Source: Candidatus Omnitrophota bacterium (GTDB lineage: Bacteria; Omnitrophota; Gorgyraeia; JABMRN01; RBG-13-46-9). Taken from it: a DNA stretch of 45,990 bases. This document shows positions 18,001-24,465 of the stretch, piece by piece. Location: assembly GCA_016782445.1 (NCBI GenBank), contig JADHYM010000006.1, positions 1 through 45,990 of the forward strand, written 5' to 3'. How positions within the stretch are numbered: position 1 is the stretch's first letter; each line of letters starts with the position of its first letter. The notes under the pieces are model-generated. The model had not been told where the DNA came from. It ran no database searches and was given only the letters and a program-made list of their open reading frames with translations. The translations under genes and the position numbers were made by a program.

Positions 18001-18128
18001 GGATAGGTTATCGGAGGAAAAAGTTCCTGGGGTAATTTACTTAAAGAGATAAAGCCAAAAAGCATTACCCCTAAAAATATCATGGACGTTGTTACCGGGC
18101 GCTTTATTGAAAACTGCGGCAGGTTCAT
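15012..18128 (-). CDS. RND (HAE1-type) efflux transporter, first pump
   Basis: RND pump subunit of 1,038 residues with the full two-fold layout: TM1 (TTSMIFLGVMLFGFISL), a large periplasmic loop, TM2-6, and a second half repeating this order. The proton-relay motif is GVGMLVDNAIVVLENISRH, and the C-terminal half has GGIVVNNGIVLIDFLN. There is no extra hydrophobic insertion here, unlike in the downstream paralogue. The start overlaps the adaptor stop by one base. It should work with the adjacent adaptor and TolC-like protein to span both membranes; the two RND proteins may form a mixed trimer, as in MdtBC (inference). Confidence 0.95.
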   Translation of the reverse strand: MNLPQFSIKRPVTTSMIFLGVMLFGFISLSKLPQELFPPITYPQLTVVTTYENAAPEEIETLITKPVEEAIGTVSGLRRLKSVSREGLSIVIAEFGWSQNMDFAALRMREKIDLIKERLPRESEEPIVMKYNPFELPIMTLSVTGDRSPEAVREISRRIIKEELEKLDGVASATISGGLEREIIVEVDQGRLRAQRVPLLTVSKSIADANLNYPAGTIKESFYEYLIRTLGEFERVEEIEEIPVRAEDDEERYKRPDEDETTIHDTRRLVFVKDVGEVYDTVKERTSFSRLNGEENISISIQKQAQSNTLLVVNGVKKALSYIREEVPKGINIEIVYDQSKFIKEAINGVRNAAIQGGILAFIVLLFFLRSVRSAVIVTFSMPISIIAVFTFMFMGKLSINMMSLGGLALGVGMLVDNAIVVLENISRHKESGEDEKTSSIKGASEVSNAITASTLTTVVVFFPMVFVIGIAGQLFKQLAFTIIFSLMASLFVALTLIPLLASMRHKEKKKSEKTQKTNVVLLKIYEKYLVKFLKNKKKGLLATLGLFLLSLLLFIPLDKELMPKVDQGQFIIKVDMPSGTRLEITDAAARKIESYLTGLPYVEKVTSIVGSTRGKDAQDVLQRLGSHQVEIRVSLKKRRRMKTPQAVQKIKKDLTKLNPEGARIDYILQESVFSAAVEEASPVVIEIKGENISALMKITEKVKEKIEKIKGIYGVKTDMPEPSPETKIFIDKNKAGIYNLSVFDIAQTAQIGLKGYIASELKEKGQEIDIRVRLRETDRDDFNKLNRIELHAPDGKILPLFSVARFGIGKGPSEIKRLDQERTILVSANIFKRALKDVTNDIQKAIKKLDIPSDYTVKLTGESEEMAESFNSLRFALIFSILLVYMIMAAQFESLWQPFIIMMAVPLSVIGVLLGLFVTGTSVNVVALLGLIMLGGIVVNNGIVLIDFLNILRARGVATYEAVLEASKARLRPILMTALTTILGLFPMAMAIGEGSELRSPLAISVIGGLFISTFLTLFVIPAIYLLVEESNIFKKR

Positions 18129-19387
18129 TAAAATATCGTCTCCTGCACCTCTGTTATTTCCACCCTGTCCTTATCGCTAAACTCCTGAAAAACGTCAACG
18201 ATTATAAGTTCGCCTTCCTCGAGGCCTTCTGATATTTCGGCCGCATCCTGGGTAAGATACGCTATTTTTATTTTACGCACCTCGACCGCTCCTTGCTCGA
18301 GCACCGGTTCTTTTTCTCCTTTTTTCTTTCTTTCCTTTTCATCCGGCTCAATCGGGTGAACCACGTAGACAAAGTATTCGTTTTCTTTTTTCTTAAAGGC
18401 CGAGGTAGGTATAATAAGCGCACTATCGTTCTCGTAGGTGGCAATAAGGGTCCTCGTAAACATCCCGGGTTTTAAATTGAATTCTTTATTTTTGAGCTCT
18501 ATCTTTATATTCTGGGTCCTGGTCTTTCCCTCTATTATCGGTGATATGGAGTCGATCGTTCCCGTAAACGATTCCGTGGGAAATGCGTCAACGTATATCT
18601 CTGTTTTCTGGCCGAGTTTAAGTTTCGGCGCGTCGCGCTCTATTATGTCGAATTCAGCGTAAACGTTGCCTATTTCGATAAAAGTGCCTATTTTAACGTT
18701 CTCGTTCGCATTTATATACGTCCCGACGTCAATATCCCGGCTTCCGAGTATCCCGTCAGCTATTGCGTAAATGTTTGTTTTTTCAAAGTCGCTTTTTGCG
18801 GACTCGTATTCGAGTTTAGTTTGTTCCAGTTTTATTTTATCTATGCCGCCCGCATCAAAAAGTCTTTGGTTTTTGTTAAGCTCGAGCTCCGCGTATTTAA
18901 GCTTAAGGAGCGCGTCCTTCTGGTTCAGATTTGCTATTATGTCGCCTTCCTGAATGCGTTCGCCTTCCTCGAAATTGAAACTTTCCAAAATTCCGCTTGT
19001 CTCAAATTTAAGGCCAATCTCTTTGAACCCCTTTATAGTGCCCATAGCAGGAAGCGTATCCTTAAACGCCATTTTTTTGATCTTATAGACCTTTACGGGC
19101 ACTGCCTCACCTATGAGTTCAAGTTCCGCCTGCTTTTTCGCTTCCCGCGCGAAAAGAACATTGTGTATCGTGCCGATGGTCCGGGCAAGTATAAGTCCCG
19201 CTACTACGATTACAACGAGGGTTATTATATAATTTTTCTTGGGCTCGCCCGATTTAATCCCTTCTTTTATTTCCTTGTAAATTACTTTACCTTTTTCGAA
19301 AAGATTTTCTGCGGTTTTTTTAAGATCTTTTTCGAGTTCGCCTGTTTTTATTTTCTTTTGTAATTTTTTAAAATCGATTTTTTTCAT
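18128..19387 (-). CDS. RND membrane-fusion (periplasmic adaptor) protein
   Basis: 419 residues. A Lys/Glu-rich N-terminal segment of about 50 residues precedes one membrane helix (NYIITLVVIVVAGLILA, about 52-70). After it come the barrel-sandwich (lipoyl-like) halves, at about 110-160 (FETSGILESFNFEEGERIQEGD) and again after a short alpha-hairpin (LKYAELELNKNQRLFDAGG), then a beta-barrel (IERDAPKLKLGQKTEIY) and a membrane-proximal domain. The long charged cytoplasmic extension is unusual for this family. A charged insert (PDEKERKKKGEKEP) sits near the C-terminus. It lies between the TolC-like gene (28 bases upstream) and the first RND gene (1-base overlap), as expected for a tripartite pump. 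Confidence 0.92.
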   Translation of the reverse strand: MKKIDFKKLQKKIKTGELEKDLKKTAENLFEKGKVIYKEIKEGIKSGEPKKNYIITLVVIVVAGLILARTIGTIHNVLFAREAKKQAELELIGEAVPVKVYKIKKMAFKDTLPAMGTIKGFKEIGLKFETSGILESFNFEEGERIQEGDIIANLNQKDALLKLKYAELELNKNQRLFDAGGIDKIKLEQTKLEYESAKSDFEKTNIYAIADGILGSRDIDVGTYINANENVKIGTFIEIGNVYAEFDIIERDAPKLKLGQKTEIYVDAFPTESFTGTIDSISPIIEGKTRTQNIKIELKNKEFNLKPGMFTRTLIATYENDSALIIPTSAFKKKENEYFVYVVHPIEPDEKERKKKGEKEPVLEQGAVEVRKIKIAYLTQDAAEISEGLEEGELIIVDVFQEFSDKDRVEITEVQETIF

Positions 19388-19415
19388 CTCTCGGCTCCTT
19401 CCATTGCCGTATATA

Positions 19416-20909
19416 TTAATTTTCGAAGTACCCTTCTATACCTACCGCCTTGTTGAGAGAGGCAATCGCCGTATAGTAATCCGCTATAGCCTGAACGCAT
19501 AGGTATTGTTCTTCCGCGAGTTTTAAGAGTTCCTCGGTTACGTCCGAGTATAGCGCTTCTCCCAGCTCACGCCTTATCTCAAGTAGTGCTACCTCTTTTT
19601 CCTGGTACTTTACTTTGCTTTTCGCAAGCTTCATTAGTAATATTGCTTTTTTATATTTAAAATAAACCTCTTTTACCTCAAGTGTTACTTCCTGCTTTTT
19701 TTTGTTCATTTCATTCTGGGATTTTATATATTCTACCTCTCCCTCGGAAAGGCCTTCGATGTCTGTGAGCGCGTCAAGAATGCCAAATGTAATGGTGCTC
19801 GTTCTCGATTGCGTCCCCTGCCAAGCGCTTACGACCGGTTGCCACTCCTCTTCTATCAATGTACACTTAACCGTATTTCCCCAAAATGGCATTGTGGCTT
19901 CAAAGCCAAGATAATATTCGGGCCCCAGGCCGCGTGGGTCGTTGCGGCCGGTGGCCGTCGGAAACACCGGGATCACGTCCGCATCTTGTCTATCGTTTGG
20001 CACCCAATCTTCTCGCATGTTACCGTACATGCCTAAAATGTCAAATTTAGGAGCAAAGGCCTTGGCTTTTTTTATCTTATCACCGTACCTGAAAAAGCCC
20101 TCTCTTAAATACGCTATTTTGAGTTCCGGCCGGTTCATGTAAGCAAGGGTATAGCATGTATCAAGGTCTATTTCTATAACGCGAGGTTCTTTTACCGCGC
20201 GTATCGCGATCTCGTCCTCTATGTTCATCGTCTGCTGAAGCATGAGATTGGCGACAAACATGTTTTCTGTGGCTGATTCAAGGTTAAAGTCTGCCTGGTT
20301 TTTATGCGCGCTTACCTTTAAAAAATCGATCTGGGAAACAGCGTCAGCTTTATAACCGGCCTTCACTATGTCTTGGAACTTTGTTACTTCCTTGTCGAGT
20401 TTTTTCTGTATTTTAATGTTTTTCTGGGTCTTATCAAGGCTATAGTAAGCCTCTTTCACTTCAAGGGTTAAATCGTTCTTTATACGCTCGTAATCCTGCT
20501 TAACCACGTCGAGCGCCAGGCGCTTCTGCTGCAACGTATAAATAAGTTCTCCCCCGCGAAAAATAGGCTGCCTGCCCATGGCCTGGAGCTTTCTCCCGGT
20601 ATAAAGCACGCGATTTACTTTTCCTTGAGAATCCTCTACCAGAAATTTTACTTCCGGCCCCAAGTCGCGCATGGCCTTCATAAGCTGAACACGCGCGAGC
20701 TTTAGTTGTTTTTCCGCTATCCTTATCTGAAAGCTGTTTTGCATGGCTATGGCTATGCAATCCTCAAGCTCAAAAGCATGCTTCATTTCGAGTGTTTTGA
20801 GTCCGCTTTTCACGGGCCTCTCAATATCCTGCGAAAACACGCTCTCCGGCGACGCGAAAACGATTAAAGCAGCAATAGTAATACCATAGAAGGCTTTTAT
20901 TTTCAGCAT
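19416..20909 (-). CDS. TolC-like outer-membrane efflux protein
   Basis: 497 residues with a signal peptide (MLKIKAFYGITIAALIVFA, likely cleaved after SVFSQ). Two heptad-rich helical repeats (about 50-220 and 390-490) match the alpha-barrel of outer-membrane factors, for example LEDCIAIAMQNSFQIRIAEK and VTLEVKEVYFKYKKAILLM. The middle (about 300-370) is rich in Gly/Pro/Trp and unusual; it may be the beta-strand and loop region. It would be the outer-membrane duct of the pump encoded downstream. The start is 2 bases after the stop of the small Cys4 gene. Confidence 0.85.
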   Translation of the reverse strand: MLKIKAFYGITIAALIVFASPESVFSQDIERPVKSGLKTLEMKHAFELEDCIAIAMQNSFQIRIAEKQLKLARVQLMKAMRDLGPEVKFLVEDSQGKVNRVLYTGRKLQAMGRQPIFRGGELIYTLQQKRLALDVVKQDYERIKNDLTLEVKEAYYSLDKTQKNIKIQKKLDKEVTKFQDIVKAGYKADAVSQIDFLKVSAHKNQADFNLESATENMFVANLMLQQTMNIEDEIAIRAVKEPRVIEIDLDTCYTLAYMNRPELKIAYLREGFFRYGDKIKKAKAFAPKFDILGMYGNMREDWVPNDRQDADVIPVFPTATGRNDPRGLGPEYYLGFEATMPFWGNTVKCTLIEEEWQPVVSAWQGTQSRTSTITFGILDALTDIEGLSEGEVEYIKSQNEMNKKKQEVTLEVKEVYFKYKKAILLMKLAKSKVKYQEKEVALLEIRRELGEALYSDVTEELLKLAEEQYLCVQAIADYYTAIASLNKAVGIEGYFEN

Positions 20910-20911
20910 AG

Positions 20912-21265
20912 CTATTCGCCTTTTTCAGCCTGGCCCTGATCTAGACCCTTTCGCTTCCTATATTCCCTCATATAATCCCGCATGTAGTTTCTGTGGCGCT
21001 CCTTGTGAGCATCCCTGTAAAGCTTAAGATACTCCTTGTGCTTCTTCCGCCATTCAAGAGAACGGCTCCTGCAGGTCTCTCTCCAGGAAGAATCTCGCGT
21101 TTCTTTATAGCGGAAGTAGTTCGGGTTGCGCCCCCGCCATTTTGCCATGTTGGTAAGCTGCCGCTGGTACTGGCACTCAACACTTGAACACACGGACTGG
21201 TTCGGCCTGTACTTATTTGGAATAAACCCCTTACCGCAAATTTCGCATTTTCTTTCTTCTGTCAT
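20912..21265 (-). CDS. small Cys4 zinc-ribbon-like basic protein
   Basis: 117 residues. An N-terminal Cys4 knuckle is visible (CEICGKGF then VCSSVEC), followed by a very basic, aromatic helical region with repeated KxxYxKLYRDAHKERHRNYMRDYMREY-like heptads (shown here as separate short motifs: LKLYRDAHKE, NYMRDYMREYRKRK). The composition suggests nucleic-acid binding. I do not recognise a characterised family. It is sandwiched between the ROK regulator (19 bases) and the TolC-like gene (2 bases), so it is probably co-transcribed and may be an accessory regulator of the pump operon. Confidence 0.8.
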   Translation of the reverse strand: MTEERKCEICGKGFIPNKYRPNQSVCSSVECQYQRQLTNMAKWRGRNPNYFRYKETRDSSWRETCRSRSLEWRKKHKEYLKLYRDAHKERHRNYMRDYMREYRKRKGLDQGQAEKGE

Positions 21266-21284
21266 AAGCCACCTCTTTTATACT

Positions 21285-22394
21285 TTACGCTTCTAAAAAT
21301 ATCTCCCTTATAGCAAGAAAACCCGCGCCTTTTGAACAGGCAAAAATGCCTGCTGCCTGCGGTATAATTTTTATTTTGTCCGTCATTTTATCCGCTACGA
21401 ATTGCTGAACGCTCTTTTTGAGGGGTTTAAAAAATATGTCGCCTGCACGCTCTATTCCTCCTCCTATAATTATGAGCGTCGGCTCAAAAATGTTTATAAG
21501 GTACGCTATGCGGACGCCTACAAGAAGGCCTGCTGTCGCTATTAGCTCCGTTGCCAGTTCGTCGCCGGCTATAGCAGCATCGATGATCGTTTCATTAGAA
21601 ACCCCATCAGCTCCTCCGCCAGATATGTCAACTATTTTCGTCCCGACGCCTTCCCGTACACTAGTTTTGGCTTTTTCGGCAATGCTGAATGCCGGCGGCC
21701 ACGGTTTGAGATACGCGTAGCCGGCGCTTTTCTCTCTTGCATCGAAGTATTCAAAATCTTTCAAAAGTATTCCTTCACCCTTGTCGTTATTTATATAAAG
21801 AATTTTTTCCGTACCATGCGCTTCGTGATTTAAAATCTTTTCGGCAAACGCCCTGCAAAGCGTTTCACGGCCCGTTATTGCAGAAATATTAAAACTTTTC
21901 TCGGCTGCTTTCTTTATGGAGAGGCACGCTTCCTCAGGGTTTTTCACGGATTCCGAAACACTGATGCCTATTTTTTTGATTGAGTTTTTACTATTATTTG
22001 GTTTCGGGACTATTTTTTCGAATAACCCGTTTACGTAATCAGCCGGATTTTTATCTTTCGGATAATCCATAGCCGCCTCACTTAGAGTATCCATGGAAAT
22101 GTTTACGGTCGTAGCCCGTAAAGTGCCTTCCCCTATTTCAATCCCGAGACCTGCGCCCCATTCGTTGTTTAATCCCACCAGTTCCGGCCGCCTGCCACCC
22201 GATGAAATATCGTACCCACTCTCGATCAACAGGTCTTTTTTCATATAGCTGTTAATGTAATTTGAGATCGTGACCATGGTCGTGTCGGTCAATTTTGCGA
22301 TTTCGCTTCGCGAAATAGACTTGTTTCTTCTTATTAAATCAAGGAAGGCAAGGTTCTTTTTGGACCGGTCGTTTAAAGGATGCGGAGTAAACAA
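21285..22394 (-). CDS. ROK-family transcriptional regulator
   Basis: 369 residues with an N-terminal winged helix (SRSEIAKLTDTTMVTISNYI, about 28-60; then GGRRPELVGL) and a C-terminal ROK actin-like domain (GAGLGIEIGEGTLRATTVN; LINIFEPTLIIIGGGIERAG). The usual ROK zinc motif CxCGxxGCxE is not visible, so sugar binding may be altered. The start is TTG (22394), supported by AAGGAAG seven bases upstream. It opens the efflux operon and probably regulates it. ROK proteins normally control sugar genes, so pairing with an RND pump is unusual. A CTAAC-N4-GTTAG palindrome lies just upstream. Confidence 0.88.
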   Translation of the reverse strand: MFTPHPLNDRSKKNLAFLDLIRRNKSISRSEIAKLTDTTMVTISNYINSYMKKDLLIESGYDISSGGRRPELVGLNNEWGAGLGIEIGEGTLRATTVNISMDTLSEAAMDYPKDKNPADYVNGLFEKIVPKPNNSKNSIKKIGISVSESVKNPEEACLSIKKAAEKSFNISAITGRETLCRAFAEKILNHEAHGTEKILYINNDKGEGILLKDFEYFDAREKSAGYAYLKPWPPAFSIAEKAKTSVREGVGTKIVDISGGGADGVSNETIIDAAIAGDELATELIATAGLLVGVRIAYLINIFEPTLIIIGGGIERAGDIFFKPLKKSVQQFVADKMTDKIKIIPQAAGIFACSKGAGFLAIREIFLEA

Positions 22395-22426
22395 AGCTAA
22401 GCTTCCTTTTGTTATATTTTACAAGA

Positions 22427-22440
22427 CTAACTTTTGTTAG
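22427..22440. promoter_or_regulatory. palindrome CTAAC-TTTT-GTTAG, candidate operator
   Basis: A perfect 5-bp inverted repeat with a 4-base spacer lies 33 bases upstream of the ROK start, close to where the -35 region of its promoter would lie (a TATAAC lies nearer the gene). Autoregulation by the ROK protein is an inference from position. Confidence 0.45.
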
Positions 22441-22600
22441 AAAGTGTACCATAAAATCAACAAAAAGTCAAATTTCGTCTCAAAAAATTTGCTCGGCCTA
22501 CTTAGTGCCTTTCCGAAATAAGAAATGAGGATTTGAGCCGGTTTAGATAAAAGACTCTCTATGAAAAGGTTGCGTAAATTCTTATAAGGTAGTGCTTTTT

Positions 22601-22639
22601 TGTAGTTTTCGACTGCTTTAAGAGCGAGAGAAAACTACA
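22601..22639. repeat. 10-bp perfect hairpin between ROK and BrnA
   Basis: TGTAGTTTTC (22601-22610) pairs with GAAAACTACA (22630-22639) around a 19-base loop. It lies 25 bases beyond the BrnA stop and could end the toxin-antitoxin transcript, although no clear T-tract follows. The rest of the 270-base gap 22395-22664 shows no gene. Confidence 0.5.
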
Positions 22640-22664
22640 GTGGGCATAATTGTGCGTAAGCTTG

Positions 22665-22931
22665 TTATGCTTTTTCCCGTATACGCCCGGTTACAAACTT
22701 GTGCAAAATGCTTGCGATAAAAGTCTGGTATGGCAAACCTTCTTCCACGGCCCTTTTTTGTATGCCCTCAAGGTCATGTGCGGATACACGTATGTTTATA
22801 CGCTTGTCCTTCTTGAGTGTGGCACGGGCATAAGCAAGGTACTTCTTTAACGAAGAAGAAACCTTCTCTTTTGACTTCCATTCTCCTTTTTCGTATTCTT
22901 CGAGTATTTCTTTCTCTTCTCTATTCATCAT
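22665..22931 (-). CDS. brnA: BrnA-like type II antitoxin
   Basis: 88 residues. It resembles the antitoxins partnered with BrnT: an acidic N-terminus (EEKEILEEYEKGEWKS), then a ribbon-helix-helix-like part with a beta strand (RINIRVSAHD), a helix (LEGIQKRAVEEG) and LPYQTFIASILHKFVTGR. It would neutralise BrnT and repress the shared promoter. It overlaps the toxin gene by 11 bases, in the usual toxin-first order. Confidence 0.82.
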   Translation of the reverse strand: MMNREEKEILEEYEKGEWKSKEKVSSSLKKYLAYARATLKKDKRINIRVSAHDLEGIQKRAVEEGLPYQTFIASILHKFVTGRIREKA

Positions 22932-23211
22932 TTTTCACCTCGCTTAAATATTCTTTAGTAGCTTTTCTTGACGGAATTATTGTCTTCAAAAACACGTCTT
23001 TCTTCCCTTCCACGAAAGGAACAAGATATGCATAATCACCAATCCTTACCACAAACATACGCTGGTTTTTGTACTTTTGCTTATTCGGATGGTCTAAAAC
23101 GTCCAGCAGATTACCTTTTTCGATAAAGAACACAACTTCTTCAAAAGATACCTTCCGCTCTTCTATAAGTTTCTTATTCTTCTCTTCATCCCAGGTATAA
23201 TATTTCATCAT
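22921..23211 (-). CDS. brnT: BrnT-like RNase toxin
   Basis: 96 residues, the normal size for BrnT ribonuclease toxins. Hallmarks are the early WDEEKNKKLIEERKVSFEEV, LDVLDHPNKQKY, RMFVVRIGDYAYLVPFVE, and the C-terminal IIPSRKATKEYL. BrnT has an RelE/RNase A-like fold and cleaves RNA when free of BrnA (family knowledge). The first ATG lies only 4 bases beyond a strong -10 box, so the mRNA is probably leaderless or nearly so. Confidence 0.88.
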   Translation of the reverse strand: MMKYYTWDEEKNKKLIEERKVSFEEVVFFIEKGNLLDVLDHPNKQKYKNQRMFVVRIGDYAYLVPFVEGKKDVFLKTIIPSRKATKEYLSEVKNDE

Positions 23212-23215
23212 TTAA

Positions 23216-23244
23216 AGTATATCACATTGTGTGCCTTATGTCAA
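23216..23244 (-). promoter_or_regulatory. consensus promoter of brnTA with internal palindrome
   Basis: TTGACA (23239-23244) and TATACT (23216-23221) are separated by exactly 17 bases. The perfect palindrome CACATTGTG (23224-23232) fills the spacer and is a good operator candidate for BrnA autorepression. The start codon lies at about +1. Confidence 0.8.
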
Positions 23245-23446
23245 CAGCGAGTACTATTTTTCTTTACTGCCTACGTTTTGTAGTCAATTGCATACAATTT
23301 GTAGTCGAGAACGAGCGTTGGTAATAATGGGCGTGATTCAAGGAGATACAGTGGTTCTGCTAAATTTAACCCATCGGATAAAACCTTGGTGTCGGTATAG
23401 TGACTAAAATTAGTCTTAACTCATACAAATTCGTATAACTTCGTAT

Positions 23447-23488
23447 AAAAACAAAAAGATACTCATTTGCGAGTATCCTCTTGTTTTT
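23447..23488. terminator. bidirectional terminator-like hairpin
   Basis: An 18-bp arm (23447-23464) pairs, with two mismatches, with 23471-23488 around a 6-base loop. The arms carry A- and T-rich runs, so it could stop transcription in either direction. The most likely user is the leftward transcript from the tRNA-Glu/GIY-YIG block. The rest of 23245-23511 has no gene that I can support. Confidence 0.55.
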
Positions 23489-23511
23489 AATAGACTTGCG
23501 TCTATTTATAC

Positions 23512-23527
23512 TGGCAGCCCCACGGGG
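23512..23527 (-). pseudogene. 3' fragment of a tRNA-Glu gene, with CCA
   Basis: On the minus strand this reads CCCCGTGGGGCTGCCA: the 3' half of a T-stem, the acceptor strand, discriminator G and CCA. Fourteen bases (23514-23527) are identical to the 3' end of the intact tRNA-Glu (23944-23957). It begins where the other tRNA-Glu fragment (24281-24467) stops, at the T-loop. Confidence 0.75.
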
Positions 23528-23528
23528 T

Positions 23529-23612
23529 CTACTACGCCACATTGCTTGCGCCCTGCTTCGCTACATTGCTTACGCGTGTAGCTACGCAGAGGCTCGCGTG
23601 TGGCTTCGTAGG
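23529..23612. repeat. nested hairpin with TTC/TTC-type internal loops
   Basis: The outer hairpin is CTAC-TAC-GCCACA (23529-23541) pairing with TGTGGC-TTC-GTAG (23599-23611). Inside it is CTGC-TTC-GCTACA (23553-23565) pairing with TGTAGC-TAC-GCAG (23577-23589). Both have a 4-bp outer stem, a 3x3 unpaired loop and a 6-bp inner stem. Each 5' arm is followed by TTGCTTRCG. The same design recurs at 23900-23937, 26777-26845 and 26885-26921. Confidence 0.85.
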
Positions 23613-23631
23613 ACCTTTTTCGACTGCTTTT

Positions 23632-23883
23632 CTACTTCGCCGCAATAAATCGTTTCTTGAGAAATGCTTGCCCTGAACCTACTTTTAGATATTTTTCGAA
23701 TCGTCGAGCAAGTGCCTTACTGCGAAATATTATATGGGTCTCTAATGACCAAGGAGCAAACCTCTTGCTATAACCAGAAGCTGCAGCATTATGTTCTTGA
23801 AGTCTGCGTTGTAGATTATCGGTAATGCCGATATAATACTTGGCGGGATTTTTTTCACTTATCAGGATGTATACGATATGCAT
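23632..23883 (-). CDS. small GIY-YIG nuclease domain protein, copy 1
   Basis: 83 residues, a stand-alone GIY-YIG domain. The signature is visible as VYILISEKN then YYIGITDN, with conserved Arg (LQRRLQEHN, the catalytic-Arg helix) and the metal-binding Glu position near FRSKALARRFEKYLK. The length matches the YhbQ/UPF0213-like group. Such proteins are related to homing endonucleases and to DNA-repair nucleases; the exact role of short forms is unclear. It lies between a tRNA-Glu 3' remnant and the intact tRNA-Glu, and is bracketed by an inverted repeat. Confidence 0.85.
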   Translation of the reverse strand: MHIVYILISEKNPAKYYIGITDNLQRRLQEHNAAASGYSKRFAPWSLETHIIFRSKALARRFEKYLKVGSGQAFLKKRFIAAK

Positions 23884-23899
23884 ATATTTATGCTGCCAT

Positions 23900-23937
23900 T
23901 CCTACGAAGCCGCAACATGAAAATATTGCGGCGAAGT
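23900..23937. repeat. hairpin with 3x3 GAA/GAA internal loop beside tRNA-Glu
   Basis: On the plus strand CTAC-GAA-GCCGCAA pairs with TTGCGGC-GAA-GTAG around a 10-base loop. It ends 7 bases from the 3' end of tRNA-Glu, on the side of the GIY-YIG copy 1 start. The inner stem differs from the tRNA-Gln copy by compensating changes. Confidence 0.85.
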
Positions 23938-23944
23938 AGAAAAG

Positions 23945-24019
23945 CAGCCCCACGGGGATTCGAACCCCGGTCTTCAGAATGAGAATCTGATGTCCTAGGC
24001 CGGGCTAGACGATGGGGCC
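23945..24019 (-). tRNA. tRNA-Glu (CTC)
   Basis: A complete cloverleaf: acceptor GGCCCCA pairs with TGGGGCT (one terminal G-U pair), D-arm GTC...GAC, anticodon stem TCAGA/TCTGA with loop TTCTCAT (anticodon CTC, codon GAG), and T-arm CGGGG-TTCGAAT-CCCCG with discriminator G. No CCA is encoded; the sequence continues C then T-run. tRNA-Gln and tRNA-Leu nearby, and the tRNA-Glu remnant at 23512, do encode CCA. The 5' end lies inside the 3' end of GIY-YIG copy 2. Confidence 0.95.
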
Positions 24020-24261
24020 ATGTTATTTACTAATCTTTTAAATACTCTATTTCCTTTATAGCTCTTTATTTCTTTTTCTCTTGTAGCCGCTTCGTGTTTT
24101 GTCGAGAATTCTTCTTTATATACAATAAAATACGGACCTTTATTCCTGGTTGAGCGTGTGTGGTTGCCATTATGTTGCCGTATCCTTCTTTCTATATCTT
24201 TAGTGTTTCCAATATAAAAACTGCCTGTTTTTTGGCTTTTCATTATATAAGTACAATACAT
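23995..24261 (-). CDS. small GIY-YIG nuclease domain protein, copy 2, overlapping tRNA-Glu
   Basis: 88 residues: MYCTYIMKSQ, then SFYIGNTKDIERRIRQHNGN (the GIY-YIG core is modified to FYIGN), the Arg helix and Glu-containing AATREKEIKSYKG. The last eight codons and the TAG stop are formed by the 5' part of the intact tRNA-Glu gene, an overlap of 25 bases, so gene and tRNA share sequence. It begins 20 bases from the point where the broken tRNA-Glu copy ends. Differences from copies 1 and 3 show these are not recent duplicates of each other. Confidence 0.8.
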   Translation of the reverse strand: MYCTYIMKSQKTGSFYIGNTKDIERRIRQHNGNHTRSTRNKGPYFIVYKEEFSTKHEAATREKEIKSYKGNRVFKRLVNNMAPSSSPA

Positions 24262-24299
24262 AATATTTCTTTAATCGCTAAACCCCGGTCTTCAGAATG

Positions 24300-24355
24300 C
24301 CCCGCCGCCCCGCTTCGCGGGGGCGGGGTCCCGCCATACGTAAGTAACGGCGGGA
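24300..24355. repeat. palindromic insertion in the tRNA-Glu anticodon
   Basis: It holds two GC-rich hairpins: CCCCGC-family arms around GAA, and, on the minus strand, TCCCGCCGTTACTTACGT followed by ATGGCGGGA, a 7-bp stem. The second hairpin recurs in the D-arm insertion. Confidence 0.8.
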
Positions 24356-24381
24356 AGAATCTGATGTCCTAGGCCGGGCTA

Positions 24382-24454
24382 CCCCGTCGTAACCTCTGCC
24401 TGCTTTCAGCAGGCAAGTATGACGGGGCCCCGCCACACGTAAGTTGCGGCGGGG
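24382..24454. repeat. palindromic insertion in the tRNA-Glu D-arm
   Basis: On the minus strand a hairpin CCCGCC-GCAACTTACGTGT-GGCGGG is followed by a hairpin with CCCCGTC/GACGGGG and an inner GCCTGC/GCAGGC stem. The first is the same repeat as in the anticodon insertion (shared ACTTACGT loop core and CCCGCC/GGCGGG stem). Confidence 0.8.
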
Positions 24455-24465
24455 GACGATGGGGC

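Larger units (their letters stand above)
23631..23938. repeat. 17-bp perfect inverted repeat bracketing a GIY-YIG gene
   Basis: TCTACTTCGCCGCAATA (23631-23647) and its exact complement (23922-23938) bracket the GIY-YIG gene. The left copy covers the gene's last codons and stop; the right copy is one arm of the hairpin next to tRNA-Glu. The arrangement looks like element termini. Confidence 0.85.

Noticed and set aside
23430-23450. ATAACTTCGTATA, identical to one arm of loxP
   Set aside because: There is one arm only, with no spacer or inverted partner; it is an AT-rich local repeat (TTCGTATAACTTCGTATAA).
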